Shown one piece after another: positions 23,489 to 31,181 of a DNA stretch of 37,879 nt. Each line of letters begins with the position of its first letter. Position 1 is the first letter of the stretch. The stretch lies in the NCBI GenBank assembly GCA_903877095.1, contig CAIRCP010000150.1, positions 1 to 37,879 on the forward strand, given 5' to 3'. The position numbers and the translations under genes were made by a program. This DNA comes from an uncultured Actinomycetes bacterium (GTDB lineage: Bacteria > Actinomycetota > Actinomycetes > Mycobacteriales > Mycobacteriaceae). The notes beneath the pieces are model-generated. The model saw nothing but the letters and a program-made list of their open reading frames with translations. It was not told where the DNA came from and did no database searches.

Positions 23489-24088
23489 TCAGCACCCGCA
23501 GAGTTTCCGGGCCAGCGAGTCCCATGCGCGGGTCATGCCCTCCATGGTCTGACCCCGTGAATCCGCCTGGTAGGCAACATAATCCGCGTCCAACAAAGCC
23601 AGCAGCGCGTCGGCTTGAGCGTCGAGGTCGCCGGTGCTCTCCGCGGCGCCGAGAAGCATCCGGACGTGAGTGTGCAGGACGGCGAAGACCGCGTTGTAGC
23701 GGGCGCCCCGATCACGGTTGACCTCTTCGAGGATCGCGCGGTGGACCTCGACGAACCGAAGCCGTTCCCGGCCGAACGCCAGCAGCCGTTGCAGCGGCGG
23801 CGCCTGCGGGCCCATCGGTGGCGGCCCGAAGAGGAACGCCTGCTGCATCGCCCGTTCATCCTCGTCGAGCAGTTCGATCATCAGGCCGGCCCGGCTGCCG
23901 AACCGGCGGAACAACGTGCCTTTACCGACGCCGGCGGCCGCCGCGATGTCGTCGGTGGTGATCTCCCCCGGGTCGCGTTCGGCGATCAGCGCCCGGGCGG
24001 CGTCGAGCAGGAGCTTGCGGTTGCGCGCTGCGTCGCCGCGTTCGTGCGCGGCACCGCTGGCGGATTCATCGGCGCGAACCAACTCCAT
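23489..24088 (-). CDS. TetR-family transcriptional regulator
   Basis: 199-residue repressor. HTH about residues 22-66 (NRKLLLDAARALIAERDPGE, then TDDIAAAAGVGKGTLFRRFG). The helical C-terminal domain contains FVEVHRAILEEVNRDRGARY. ATG 24088 is supported by TATTGT (24095-24100, minus strand) 6 nt upstream. It faces the FMN reductase-pirin operon across an 83-nt gap that contains an inverted repeat, so it probably controls that operon, likely in response to an electrophile or quinone. Ligand not visible. Confidence 0.87.
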   Translation of the reverse strand: MELVRADESASGAAHERGDAARNRKLLLDAARALIAERDPGEITTDDIAAAAGVGKGTLFRRFGSRAGLMIELLDEDERAMQQAFLFGPPPMGPQAPPLQRLLAFGRERLRFVEVHRAILEEVNRDRGARYNAVFAVLHTHVRMLLGAAESTGDLDAQADALLALLDADYVAYQADSRGQTMEGMTRAWDSLARKLCGC

Positions 24089-24094
24089 CAGCCC

Positions 24095-24100
24095 ACAATA
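24095..24100 (-). promoter_or_regulatory. -10 hexamer for the tetR at 24088
   Basis: TATTGT on the minus strand, 6 nt before ATG 24088. It is consistent with a leaderless message. Confidence 0.35.
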
Positions 24101-24113
24101 ACTGGACGGGGAA

Positions 24114-24137
24114 TTAAACGGACCGAAGTCCGGTTAG
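24114..24137. promoter_or_regulatory. Candidate TetR operator upstream of the FMN reductase gene
   Basis: CGGAC (24119-24123) and GTCCG (24128-24132) are perfect arms around CGAA. The symmetry continues outward, TAA against TTA, with one mismatch. It lies between the divergent starts of the TetR gene and the reductase gene. Confidence 0.55.
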
Positions 24138-24171
24138 GCTGGGCATAGATCACTCATGAAAGGACATCCGA

Positions 24172-24714
24172 ATGACTTCGACGAACATCCTGACTCTGAT
24201 CGGCAGCCTGCGGGCGGCATCAGTCAACCGCCAACTTGCCGAACTGGCTGCCGAGTCCGCGCCCGACGGCGTGACTCTCACTATCTTTGAGGGGCTGGAT
24301 CAGCTGCCGTTCTACAACGAAGACATCGACACCCCGACTCCCCCGCCCGCCGTCGCCGCGCTGCGGGCCGCCGCGGCCGAAGCCGACGCGGCACTGATCG
24401 TCACGCCGGAGAACAACGCCACCATCCCCGCCGTGTTGAAGAACGCGCTCGACTGGCTGTCACGCCCGTGGGGCGCAAGCGACCTCAAGGACAAGCCGGT
24501 CGCCGTGATCGGTACGGCGGCCGGACGGTACGGCGGCGCCTGGGCGCACGACGAGACCCGCAAGTCGCTCGGTATCTTCGGGCCCCAGGTGGTCGAGTCC
24601 ATCAAGCTGTCGGTCTCGATCAGGACTTTCGACGGCAATCATCCCCGCGAACACGCCGACACCGTCGCCGCCGTTCGCGAGGTGGTCGGCCAACTCGCCG
24701 CGGAAGTGGGTTGA
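24172..24714 (+). CDS. NAD(P)H-dependent FMN reductase
   Basis: 180-residue flavodoxin-fold reductase. The FMN phosphate loop is IGSLRAASVNRQLAELA (about 11-27). PENNATIPAVLKNALDWLSRP (about 83-103) is the second FMN-contacting segment, and GTAAGRYGGAWA follows. Members reduce quinones, azo compounds or chromate with NAD(P)H. ATG 24172 has AAAGGACA about 6 nt upstream. The pirin gene starts 3 nt after its stop, so the pair is an operon. Confidence 0.9.
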   Translation: MTSTNILTLIGSLRAASVNRQLAELAAESAPDGVTLTIFEGLDQLPFYNEDIDTPTPPPAVAALRAAAAEADAALIVTPENNATIPAVLKNALDWLSRPWGASDLKDKPVAVIGTAAGRYGGAWAHDETRKSLGIFGPQVVESIKLSVSIRTFDGNHPREHADTVAAVREVVGQLAAEVG

Positions 24715-24717
24715 GCC

Positions 24718-25461
24718 ATGACCATCGACATCCGACGGGCGGCCGAGCGGCCCCTGACCCGAACACCGTGGCTGCAGTCGCACCACTCGTTTTCCTTTGG
24801 GCCGCATCACGATCCGGCCAACACCCACCACGGGCTGCTGTTGGTCAACAACGACGACATCGTGGCACCGGGTACGGGGTTCGACACCCACCCGCACCGG
24901 GATATGGAGATCGTCACCTGGGTGCTCGGCGGGTCACTGGTCCATCAGGACTCCACCGGGCACTCCGGGGTGATCTATCCCGGTCTGGCGCAGCGCATGT
25001 CGGCCGGCCGCGGCATCCTGCACTCCGAGAAGAACGACTCGTGGACACTCAGCGGTGAAAAGCACACCGAGCCGGTGCATTTCGTCCAGATGTGGGTGCT
25101 CCCCGACGAGCCCGGGCGCACCCCTGGTTACCAGCAGTTGGAGATCGACGGCGAACTGCTCGCCGGCGGACTGGTCACCGTCGCATCGGGGATGCCGGCC
25201 CACCGCAACGCCAGCGCGATCACCATCGGCAACCGGTACGCCGCCCTGCACGCGGCGCGATTGCAGCCGGGCCAGACCGTCGACCTGCCCGACGCGCCGT
25301 ATCTGCACGTGTTCGCTGCGCGCGGGGAAGTGACACTGGAGGACGGCGGCGACCTCGGGACCGGCGATGCCGCCCGGATCAGCGAGGCCGGTGGCCTGCG
25401 ACTGACCGCGAGCGGCCCCGCCGAGATCCTGGTGTGGGAGATGCACGCGCGGGCTGCCTGA
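24718..25461 (+). CDS. Pirin-family protein
   Basis: 247-residue bicupin. The N-terminal cupin carries the pirin metal ligands His 58, His 60 (FDTHPHRDMEIV), His 102 and Glu 104 (GILHSEKN). Bacterial pirins of this type often bind Fe(II), and some show quercetinase activity. The C-terminal cupin has lost ligands. It is co-transcribed with the FMN reductase (3-nt gap), so the pair is probably an electrophile or flavonoid/quinone detoxification unit under the divergent TetR. The 12-bp inverted repeat downstream could end the transcript. Confidence 0.9.
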   Translation: MTIDIRRAAERPLTRTPWLQSHHSFSFGPHHDPANTHHGLLLVNNDDIVAPGTGFDTHPHRDMEIVTWVLGGSLVHQDSTGHSGVIYPGLAQRMSAGRGILHSEKNDSWTLSGEKHTEPVHFVQMWVLPDEPGRTPGYQQLEIDGELLAGGLVTVASGMPAHRNASAITIGNRYAALHAARLQPGQTVDLPDAPYLHVFAARGEVTLEDGGDLGTGDAARISEAGGLRLTASGPAEILVWEMHARAA

Positions 25462-25470
25462 GCCGTCGTT

Positions 25471-25505
25471 AGCCGGGTTGCCTCCGAAGGCGTGGCAACC
25501 CGGCT
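25471..25505 (+). terminator. Strong hairpin after the pirin gene
   Basis: AGCCGGGTTGCC (25471-25482) and GGCAACCCGGCT (25494-25505) are perfect 12-bp arms with an 11-nt loop. There is no U tract, as is common in mycobacterial terminators. Its right arm ends at the -10 hexamer of the next gene. Confidence 0.6.
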
Positions 25506-25510
25506 ACGCT
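25505..25510 (+). promoter_or_regulatory. -10 hexamer for the small membrane protein gene
   Basis: TACGCT ends 6 nt before GTG 25517; no ribosome binding site. Its first base is the last base of the preceding hairpin. Confidence 0.35.
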
Positions 25511-25516
25511 GCGGCT

Positions 25517-25903
25517 GTGAACCTCGAAAAGGTGGTTTTCGGCTTCTTCGTGTTGCTGGCGGCGACGTTGAACTTCGGCTTCTTCGTCGGCGATATCAGC
25601 GACCCCGACGTCCACAACGCGTGGGAGTTGTTCATGGCGCTCATCGTCGCGTTGATCACGACGGTGCTGAAGTTCGGTGACAGCACCCAACTCGGTGCAG
25701 TCCACCTCGCGACCAGTCTGGTCGCCTTGCTGCAACTCGGCGCCGCATCGGTGATGTGGATCTGGGCCACCCAGGTGTCACCGACGGGACTCGACGGGCA
25801 TGCCACCGCCAGCGTGGTGTCGTTGTCCGGCGGGGCGTTGCTGGCCAACCTCGTCTCCGTCACGCTGCTCGTCGTCGAGACGGCCACCTTCCGCCGCCGT
25901 TAA
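25517..25903 (+). CDS. Small membrane protein paired with a K+ channel (DUF6394-like)
   Basis: 128 residues with three to four membrane segments: EKVVFGFFVLLAATLNFGFF, AWELFMALIVALITTVL, ATSLVALLQLGAASVMWIWA and GALLANLVSVTLLVVE. The MNLEKVVFGFF start and the KFGDSTQLGAVHLATSLVA stretch resemble DUF6394 as I remember it, a family found beside TrkA/RCK channels. GTG 25517 begins this signature. The channel gene starts 7 nt after its stop, so the two are one operon and the protein may be a channel accessory subunit. Confidence 0.78.
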   Translation: MNLEKVVFGFFVLLAATLNFGFFVGDISDPDVHNAWELFMALIVALITTVLKFGDSTQLGAVHLATSLVALLQLGAASVMWIWATQVSPTGLDGHATASVVSLSGGALLANLVSVTLLVVETATFRRR

Positions 25904-25910
25904 CCCACGA

Positions 25911-27650
25911 ATGCCGAACCTGCGGAGACCGTTTCGACTTTGGACCCGACACCGACCATCGGGACCGCATATGGTCGTGGATATTCCCATCACCGCGCCG
26001 ACGACGGAAGTGATCTTCCTGATCATGCGGCGGATGCGACTGCCGTTCATCGTCGTCATCGGCATGTTCAGCTTCTGCACCACCGGGATGATGTTCATGC
26101 CCGGACTCGATCCGGACGGAAATCCCTACCGGCTCAACGTTTTCGACGCCTTCTACCAGATGGCCATCACGCTGACGACGGTCGGGTTCACCGAGGCGCC
26201 ATACCCGTTCAGCTATCCGCAGCGGATGTGGATGTCACTGTCGATTTTTCTGCTCGTGATCAGTTGGGCGTATGCCATTGCGGTGTTCTTCGCGCTGGTG
26301 CAGAGCGCCGCCTTCCAGGCGGCCGTCGACGCTCAGCAGTTCCGGCGGCAGGTGGGCCGACTGGTCGAACCCTTCGTCATCGTCGCGGGTTACGGGAACG
26401 CCGGCAGAATCGTGGGCACCGACCTCGACGAGCACTACCGGCGCTTCGTCGTGATCGACAAGAGTGCGGAAAACGTCCAGTCGGTGGTCTCCGCGCAGCT
26501 CACCTTCGATGTCCCCGCGGTCCAGGCCGACTGCGGCACACCGGCGGTCCTGGGCATGGCCGGTCTGGGCCACCGGGAGTGCGAGGCAGTGCTGGCGCTG
26601 ACCGACGACGATGACGCCAACCTCGCGGTGGTGATGACGACCTCGATCCTACGGCCCGACCTGCCCGTACTCGGCCGCTGCGCAGCCAAGCGCACGCGGA
26701 CCCGGATGGAGCACTTCGCGCCGGGTTCGGCCATCAATGCCGACGACCGTTTCGGCGACTACCTCGCGCTGTCGATCCACCACCCGGTCAACCATCAACT
26801 GCTGAGTTGGCTGATGGACAACGATCAGGAGCAACTGCAGCCGGTACGCGGCGATCTCGCCGAACGCCGGTGGGTGGTCTGCGCCGAGGGCGAGTTCGGC
26901 GATGCCGTGGTCAGCGATCTCGCCGCCACCGGTGTCGCGGTGGAACTCGTCGACCCGTCCAACAACGACCCCGACCTCTCCGGACCGGTCGGATTCGTCG
27001 CCGGCACCGACAACGACACCGTCAACATCGCCATGGCCGAGCATGCCCGCGACGTCAACGCCGACGTCTACCTGGTGGTCCGGCAGCAGACCAACGCGAT
27101 GAAATCGTTGTTCGAGACCCTGCAGATCGAGTCGGTGTACATCGACACCGAAGTCATCGCCCGAGAGGTACTCGCCCGCATCCTGACTCCGGTGTTCTGG
27201 AGCTTCGTCGAACATGTCCTCACCCGAGATGAGCAGTGGGCCACGCAGGTTCGAGACCACATCGAGGGGCGCTGCGGCCAGCGGACCCCGGAGCGCGACG
27301 TGGTGACGCTCTCGGCCGAACACGCCCCCGCCATCGCCGCCTGGCTGCGGCGCGGCAAAGCCCTGCCGCTGTCTACCTTGTTGCGCCGTCCCGACGATCG
27401 GGACACGACGTTGCCGCTCGCGGCACTGGTGCTGATCCGCGACGGCGAGCACGTCTTCATGCCGCCCGAGGACACCCCCCTGGCCCTCGGCGACCAGGTG
27501 CTGCTCGTCGGTAAACCGAGCGGGCTGGCGTTATCGCGCGAAATCCGCCACTACCCGGGCACCGTGGAATATCTGGCCACCGGCCGGGACGCTCCCCTGA
27601 CCTGGGCGTGGTCGCGGATAACCGCGCGGCGGCGGGCGGGGAAGGATTAG
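25911..27650 (+). CDS. Two-TM potassium channel with two RCK domains
   Basis: 579 residues. TM1 is RLPFIVVIGMFSFCTTGMMF. The pore helix and filter are FYQMAITLTTVGFTEAPY, where TTVGF replaces the usual TVGYG. TM2 is WMSLSIFLLVISWAYAIAVF. RCK 1 begins VEPFVIVAGYGNAGRIVGTD (Rossmann GxGxxG) and extends through ALTDDDDANLAVVM. A degenerate second RCK begins RWVVCAEGEFGDAVV, includes VYLVVRQQTNAMKSLFETL, and ends in a TrkA-C-like domain (LRRGKALPLSTLL, LGDQVLLVGK). The two-RCK layout is as in MthK/GsuK-type channels. ATG 25911 follows the small membrane protein gene. Its TAG overlaps the convergent permease stop by 4 nt. Confidence 0.87.
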   Translation: MPNLRRPFRLWTRHRPSGPHMVVDIPITAPTTEVIFLIMRRMRLPFIVVIGMFSFCTTGMMFMPGLDPDGNPYRLNVFDAFYQMAITLTTVGFTEAPYPFSYPQRMWMSLSIFLLVISWAYAIAVFFALVQSAAFQAAVDAQQFRRQVGRLVEPFVIVAGYGNAGRIVGTDLDEHYRRFVVIDKSAENVQSVVSAQLTFDVPAVQADCGTPAVLGMAGLGHRECEAVLALTDDDDANLAVVMTTSILRPDLPVLGRCAAKRTRTRMEHFAPGSAINADDRFGDYLALSIHHPVNHQLLSWLMDNDQEQLQPVRGDLAERRWVVCAEGEFGDAVVSDLAATGVAVELVDPSNNDPDLSGPVGFVAGTDNDTVNIAMAEHARDVNADVYLVVRQQTNAMKSLFETLQIESVYIDTEVIAREVLARILTPVFWSFVEHVLTRDEQWATQVRDHIEGRCGQRTPERDVVTLSAEHAPAIAAWLRRGKALPLSTLLRRPDDRDTTLPLAALVLIRDGEHVFMPPEDTPLALGDQVLLVGKPSGLALSREIRHYPGTVEYLATGRDAPLTWAWSRITARRRAGKD

Positions 27651-29170
27651 GGCCGGAGGTCGACGCCGCTGCGGTGCGTGCGTTCCTTCTTGAGCGTCTC
27701 CCCGCGGAAGAACGCCGGGGACTTGAGGTTCCACAGGATCATCAGCAGCACGCCGAACATCAGGCTGGCCACGCCGATGATGAAGACGACGCCGACTCCG
27801 GCCAACGATGCACCGGAACTGTTCTCGGGCTGTGCCATGTTGTAGGCCTCGATGATGCCCACCGGGATGAGGATGAGCGCCGCGATGCCCGGCAGGATCA
27901 CCTGTCCGAAGGCAGTGCGCCACGACTGGAATGCGGTGTCCCAGAAGTAGATCACCGACGAGATCGCGACCACGCTGTAGTAGGTGATGATCGAGATTCC
28001 CACGCTGTAGACGCAGTCCTCGACGATGCTGTCGGAGAACCACGTCAGCCCGCTGTAGATGAACAGCGTCGTCAGACCGATGAACCAGGTGGCGAACTTC
28101 GGGGTCTGGACAACGTCGTCGACCGTGGCGAACTGTTTGGGCAGAGCCTTGTACGTCGCCATCGACAGCACCGACCGGACCGTCGCCATCACGGTGGACA
28201 CCGTGGCCGAGAACGCCGAAAGCCCGATGATGATCGACGCGGCCACCGCACCGTACGGGCCGACCGCCGTGCGGGCCATCGCGGAGAACACGTCGTCGAT
28301 GTTGGCGTCGTTGGTCAGGCTCAGTGAACTCGCCGGGTCGGTGCCGGCAAACGCCAGGGCCGCGACGCTGATCACAACGTACGTGATGACGGTGATGACG
28401 ATCGCCGTCACTCCGCTCTTGCCCGACTGGCCCGGGGAGGCGTCGGTCTCCTCCGACATCGACAGGGCTGCGTCGAACCCCCAGAAGATGAAGACGGCGA
28501 TCAGGAAACCGCCGAGGAATGCCGCAAAGCTGTCGATGGCGAACGGGTTGAACCAGTCCCACGAAATGGGCTGCGCGCTCGGGTCACGGTCGTGACGCAG
28601 GATGTTGACCAGCAGAATCAATACGAACAGGATCAGTCCGCCGTACTGAATGATGGTGAGCAGCAGCGTGGTTCGCGAGGACTCCTCGGCGCCGCGGGAA
28701 ACCAGCCAGGTGGTGGTGAGGATGAACACCGCGGCGATGCCCATCTGGAGCCATCTCGACGAATCCTCAAGGCCCAGAGCCACATCCACCGCGTTGACGG
28801 TGATGCCGGCGGCCCCCACCCCGGCCAGCACGCTGGACAGCAGCAGCGCGTAACCGCCGATCCAGCCGATGTGCGGCATGATCGCCTTGGAGCCCCAGGT
28901 GAACACCGTTCCGGCATCCGGAGCGGCGTCGGTCAGATGCTTGTAGGCCAGCGCCACGAAGAACATCGGGACCACGGCGATGATGAACACCACCGGCAGT
29001 TGGTAGCCGGCCTCTTTGGCGCCGTGCCCCAGAGCACCGGTCAGCGAGTAGGCCGGGGCGGTGGCCGCCAATCCGATCGAGACCGCGCCGACCAGTGATA
29101 CCGACCCCTTCTTCAGACCTTTGGACTTCAGGTCGTGCATGGGTGGGTCGAGTTGTTCCTCCGCCGCCAT
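27647..29170 (-). CDS. APC-superfamily amino-acid/amine permease
   Basis: 507-residue inner-membrane transporter with about 12-14 membrane segments. The first span contains the GS-rich signature SIGLAATAPAYSLTGALG (about 25-42). FWGFDAALSMSEETDAS (about 250) is the amphipathic segment preceding the next span in the amino-acid/choline transporter group. Substrate not visible. ATG 29170 precedes the first family-like residues; the open frame continues upstream without support. CACAAT, a near -10 hexamer, lies 6 nt before. Divergent from the HAD gene. Confidence 0.88.
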   Translation of the reverse strand: MAAEEQLDPPMHDLKSKGLKKGSVSLVGAVSIGLAATAPAYSLTGALGHGAKEAGYQLPVVFIIAVVPMFFVALAYKHLTDAAPDAGTVFTWGSKAIMPHIGWIGGYALLLSSVLAGVGAAGITVNAVDVALGLEDSSRWLQMGIAAVFILTTTWLVSRGAEESSRTTLLLTIIQYGGLILFVLILLVNILRHDRDPSAQPISWDWFNPFAIDSFAAFLGGFLIAVFIFWGFDAALSMSEETDASPGQSGKSGVTAIVITVITYVVISVAALAFAGTDPASSLSLTNDANIDDVFSAMARTAVGPYGAVAASIIIGLSAFSATVSTVMATVRSVLSMATYKALPKQFATVDDVVQTPKFATWFIGLTTLFIYSGLTWFSDSIVEDCVYSVGISIITYYSVVAISSVIYFWDTAFQSWRTAFGQVILPGIAALILIPVGIIEAYNMAQPENSSGASLAGVGVVFIIGVASLMFGVLLMILWNLKSPAFFRGETLKKERTHRSGVDLRP

Positions 29171-29224
29171 AAACGGATTGTGCCACTGCGCGGCTCTCGG
29201 CAAGCCCGTTGTGCCGGTGATTGC

Positions 29225-29230
29225 TAGCCT
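29225..29230 (+). promoter_or_regulatory. -10 hexamer for the HAD phosphatase gene
   Basis: TAGCCT ends 7 nt before GTG 29238, consistent with a leaderless start there rather than at ATG 29256. Confidence 0.4.
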
Positions 29231-29237
29231 CGGGGCT

Positions 29238-30005
29238 GTGCGGCCGATCGACGACATGGACATGACCGATATCGCCGCTGTCTTCACCGACATCGACGAC
29301 ACCCTCACCTGGCACGGAGCGCTCGTGCCGGAGGCCTACGGCGCGATCGTCCGCCTGGTGGACGCCGGCGTTCCCGTCGGTCTGGCCACCGGGCGGGCCG
29401 GCGGCTTCGCCGAGGTGCTGGCCCTGATGTGGCCGGTCACATTCGCGGTGGCCGAGAACGGCGGCTACGCAGTGCTGCGCAACGGTGAAGCCCGGTACTG
29501 GGATCCGCCGGACCTCCGGCTGGCCCAGCGCAACCAACTTGACGCACTGATCACCGCGGCCGCAGCGGAACTCCCCGCAATTCGCCTCGCCACGGATTCG
29601 GGTCTGCGCCGGGTCGACATCGCGTGGGATCTGCATGAGCACGCCGACGTCGGCCCCGACGACAGCGAGCGGCTGGCGGCACTGTGTCACCGCCACGGCG
29701 CGAGGACTTTGACCTCGAGCATCCATCTCCACGCCTGTTGCGGCGACCATGACAAGGCATCGATGCTGCTGCGCCTGGCCGGGGAACAGCTGGATCTCGA
29801 CCACGTGGAAGCGACGGCTCGCTGCGTCTTCGTCGGCGACTCACCCAATGACCAAGCGGGGTTCGCCACATTTCCGCGCTCCGTCGGCGTCGCCAACGTC
29901 ACCTCACATGCCGACCGGCTGACACCGCCGCCGGCCTTCGTGACATCACGCCCGGGCGGATTCGGATTCGCCGAACTCGCCGACCGGATCCTCGCGGCGC
30001 GTTAG
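29238..30005 (+). CDS. HAD-superfamily phosphatase (type IIB)
   Basis: 255-residue cytosolic phosphatase. Motif I is FTDIDDTLTWHG (Asp 18 nucleophile, Asp 20). The Thr of GLATGRAGG gives motif II. The motif III Lys is in CCGDHDKASMLLRLAG, and motif IV is VFVGDSPNDQAGF. A cap between motifs II and III fits the Cof/mannosyl-3-phosphoglycerate phosphatase type, so a sugar phosphate is likely. GTG 29238 is favoured by the TAGCCT hexamer; ATG 29256 is the alternative. Its final codons and TAG are duplicated immediately downstream (15-bp direct repeat). Confidence 0.87.
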   Translation: MRPIDDMDMTDIAAVFTDIDDTLTWHGALVPEAYGAIVRLVDAGVPVGLATGRAGGFAEVLALMWPVTFAVAENGGYAVLRNGEARYWDPPDLRLAQRNQLDALITAAAAELPAIRLATDSGLRRVDIAWDLHEHADVGPDDSERLAALCHRHGARTLTSSIHLHACCGDHDKASMLLRLAGEQLDLDHVEATARCVFVGDSPNDQAGFATFPRSVGVANVTSHADRLTPPPAFVTSRPGGFGFAELADRILAAR

Positions 30006-30022
30006 AACTCGCGGCGCGTTAG
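29991..30022 (+). repeat. 15-bp direct repeat over the HAD stop codon
   Basis: CTCGCGGCGCGTTAG occurs at 29991-30005, ending with the HAD stop codon, and again at 30008-30022. It looks like a slippage duplication of the gene end. Confidence 0.8.
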
Positions 30023-30023
30023 G

Positions 30024-30287
30024 TCACCGGCCTGCCGAGGGTCCGTGGTCGCACGGGTGGCTGTGGCCCAGGTCCGCGAGCATGGAGATGATTCGCCGAC
30101 GCTCGACAGCGGTGGTCCTGAATTCGGTCTGCATCCGGGCAATCTGCCCCTGACGATTCTCCGCAATGTACTTCGCCATGCGCACCCTGAGCTTGTCCAT
30201 CCGGGCGTCGAGCGTGACGATCTGGCGATTCAGTTCGCCGCAGAGCGCATCGCCCTGAGCGCGGCGGGCATCGCTGTACGGGACCAT
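30024..30287 (-). CDS. Small helical Cys/His protein, paralogue B
   Basis: 87 residues, mostly helical and charged, with a probable coiled coil over LDARMDKLRVRMAKYIAENR and ending in RRRIISMLADLGHSHPCDHG. Two Cys are at about residues 16 (ALCGEL) and 79 (HPCDH). It is a clear paralogue of the protein at 32646-32918: both have a Cys in helix 1, the ERRR segment, and an H-x-x-P-C-x-H end. ATG 30287 has GGAGG 3 nt upstream, which is tight. It lies 90 nt downstream of the isomerase on the same strand. Function and family unknown; the C-terminal His/Cys motif suggests metal binding or redox. Confidence 0.7.
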   Translation of the reverse strand: MVPYSDARRAQGDALCGELNRQIVTLDARMDKLRVRMAKYIAENRQGQIARMQTEFRTTAVERRRIISMLADLGHSHPCDHGPSAGR

Positions 30288-30377
30288 CGGCCTCCATCTC
30301 TTCTGGGCGAAGCGAGGTGAGGTCTTGTCTGGTCCTCGCGCTCTACCCCTATGGGACGGAACCGAAGCGATGCGCAG

Positions 30378-31181
30378 CTATCGCTGAATCAACGCAGTGT
30401 CGAAGCGGAAATGAACAATGTGATTCAGGATCTCGGGCAGCGAGTACCGCAGCGGATTGATCTCGTAGGTGATGACGCCGTCGTAGCCGATTCCGGAAAG
30501 GATGCCGGCGAGGTCTGCGGTGACGTCGTGGCCGTCGCCGGGCAGCAGGTGCAAATCACTGACGCCGTCGTTGTCGGACAGGTGAATTGCGCGGACTGTG
30601 CTACCTAATGTGTCGAAGACGTCGGCCAGGGAGATGCCACTGGCGGCGGAGTGGCTGGTGTCCAGAACGGCACCGCAGCCGATCTCGTTCACCAATGCGG
30701 ACCACTCGGCAAGATTGGACGCCATGATGTGGGAGTAGCCGAGTTTGTCGGGGATCAGGTTCTCCAGCATCAACTCGATCCCCAATTCGGCGGCCTCGCC
30801 GTGCAGGGTCGAGGTGAATTCGACCAGTCGCGGGAGTTTCGCGTCACGGTCGGTCGCGCTCGCGGCGTACCCGCCGTGCAGGACGGCATGCACTCCCCCG
30901 GAATCGGCCAGACGGCGCAGCCATTCCCGGTTACGTTGCAAGGCAAGGTCAACGACCGCGGCATCGTCGGAGACCGGGTTGAGGTCGTGGAACGGCAGAT
31001 GGATACCGACCTGCAGACCGTGCCGGGCGCCGGCTTCGATCTCCCAGGCGGCATTGGGGTGCTCGGTCCAGATCTCCACTCCGGCAACGGCTCCGCAGTC
31101 CCGGACCGCCGCGAAATCGTCGTCGGTCGGCCGTTCACCGGCACTCCACATACTCAGCCAGATCGTGCCCGGGATGCTCAT
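30378..31181 (-). CDS. Sugar phosphate isomerase/epimerase-like TIM barrel
   Basis: 267 residues of the xylose-isomerase-like/AP-endonuclease-2 superfamily. Metal-ligand candidates at strand ends are VGIHLPFHDLN (about 57-67), MLENLIPDKLGYSH (Glu), CGAVLDTSHSAASG (Asp-x-x-His), IHLSDNDG and ITYEINP (Glu). These enzymes isomerise or epimerise sugars, inososes or hydroxypyruvate. Its ATG overlaps the stop of the MFS transporter by 4 nt, so the imported compound is probably its substrate or precursor. No kinase or dehydrogenase of an inositol pathway is nearby. Confidence 0.87.
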   Translation of the reverse strand: MSIPGTIWLSMWSAGERPTDDDFAAVRDCGAVAGVEIWTEHPNAAWEIEAGARHGLQVGIHLPFHDLNPVSDDAAVVDLALQRNREWLRRLADSGGVHAVLHGGYAASATDRDAKLPRLVEFTSTLHGEAAELGIELMLENLIPDKLGYSHIMASNLAEWSALVNEIGCGAVLDTSHSAASGISLADVFDTLGSTVRAIHLSDNDGVSDLHLLPGDGHDVTADLAGILSGIGYDGVITYEINPLRYSLPEILNHIVHFRFDTALIQR

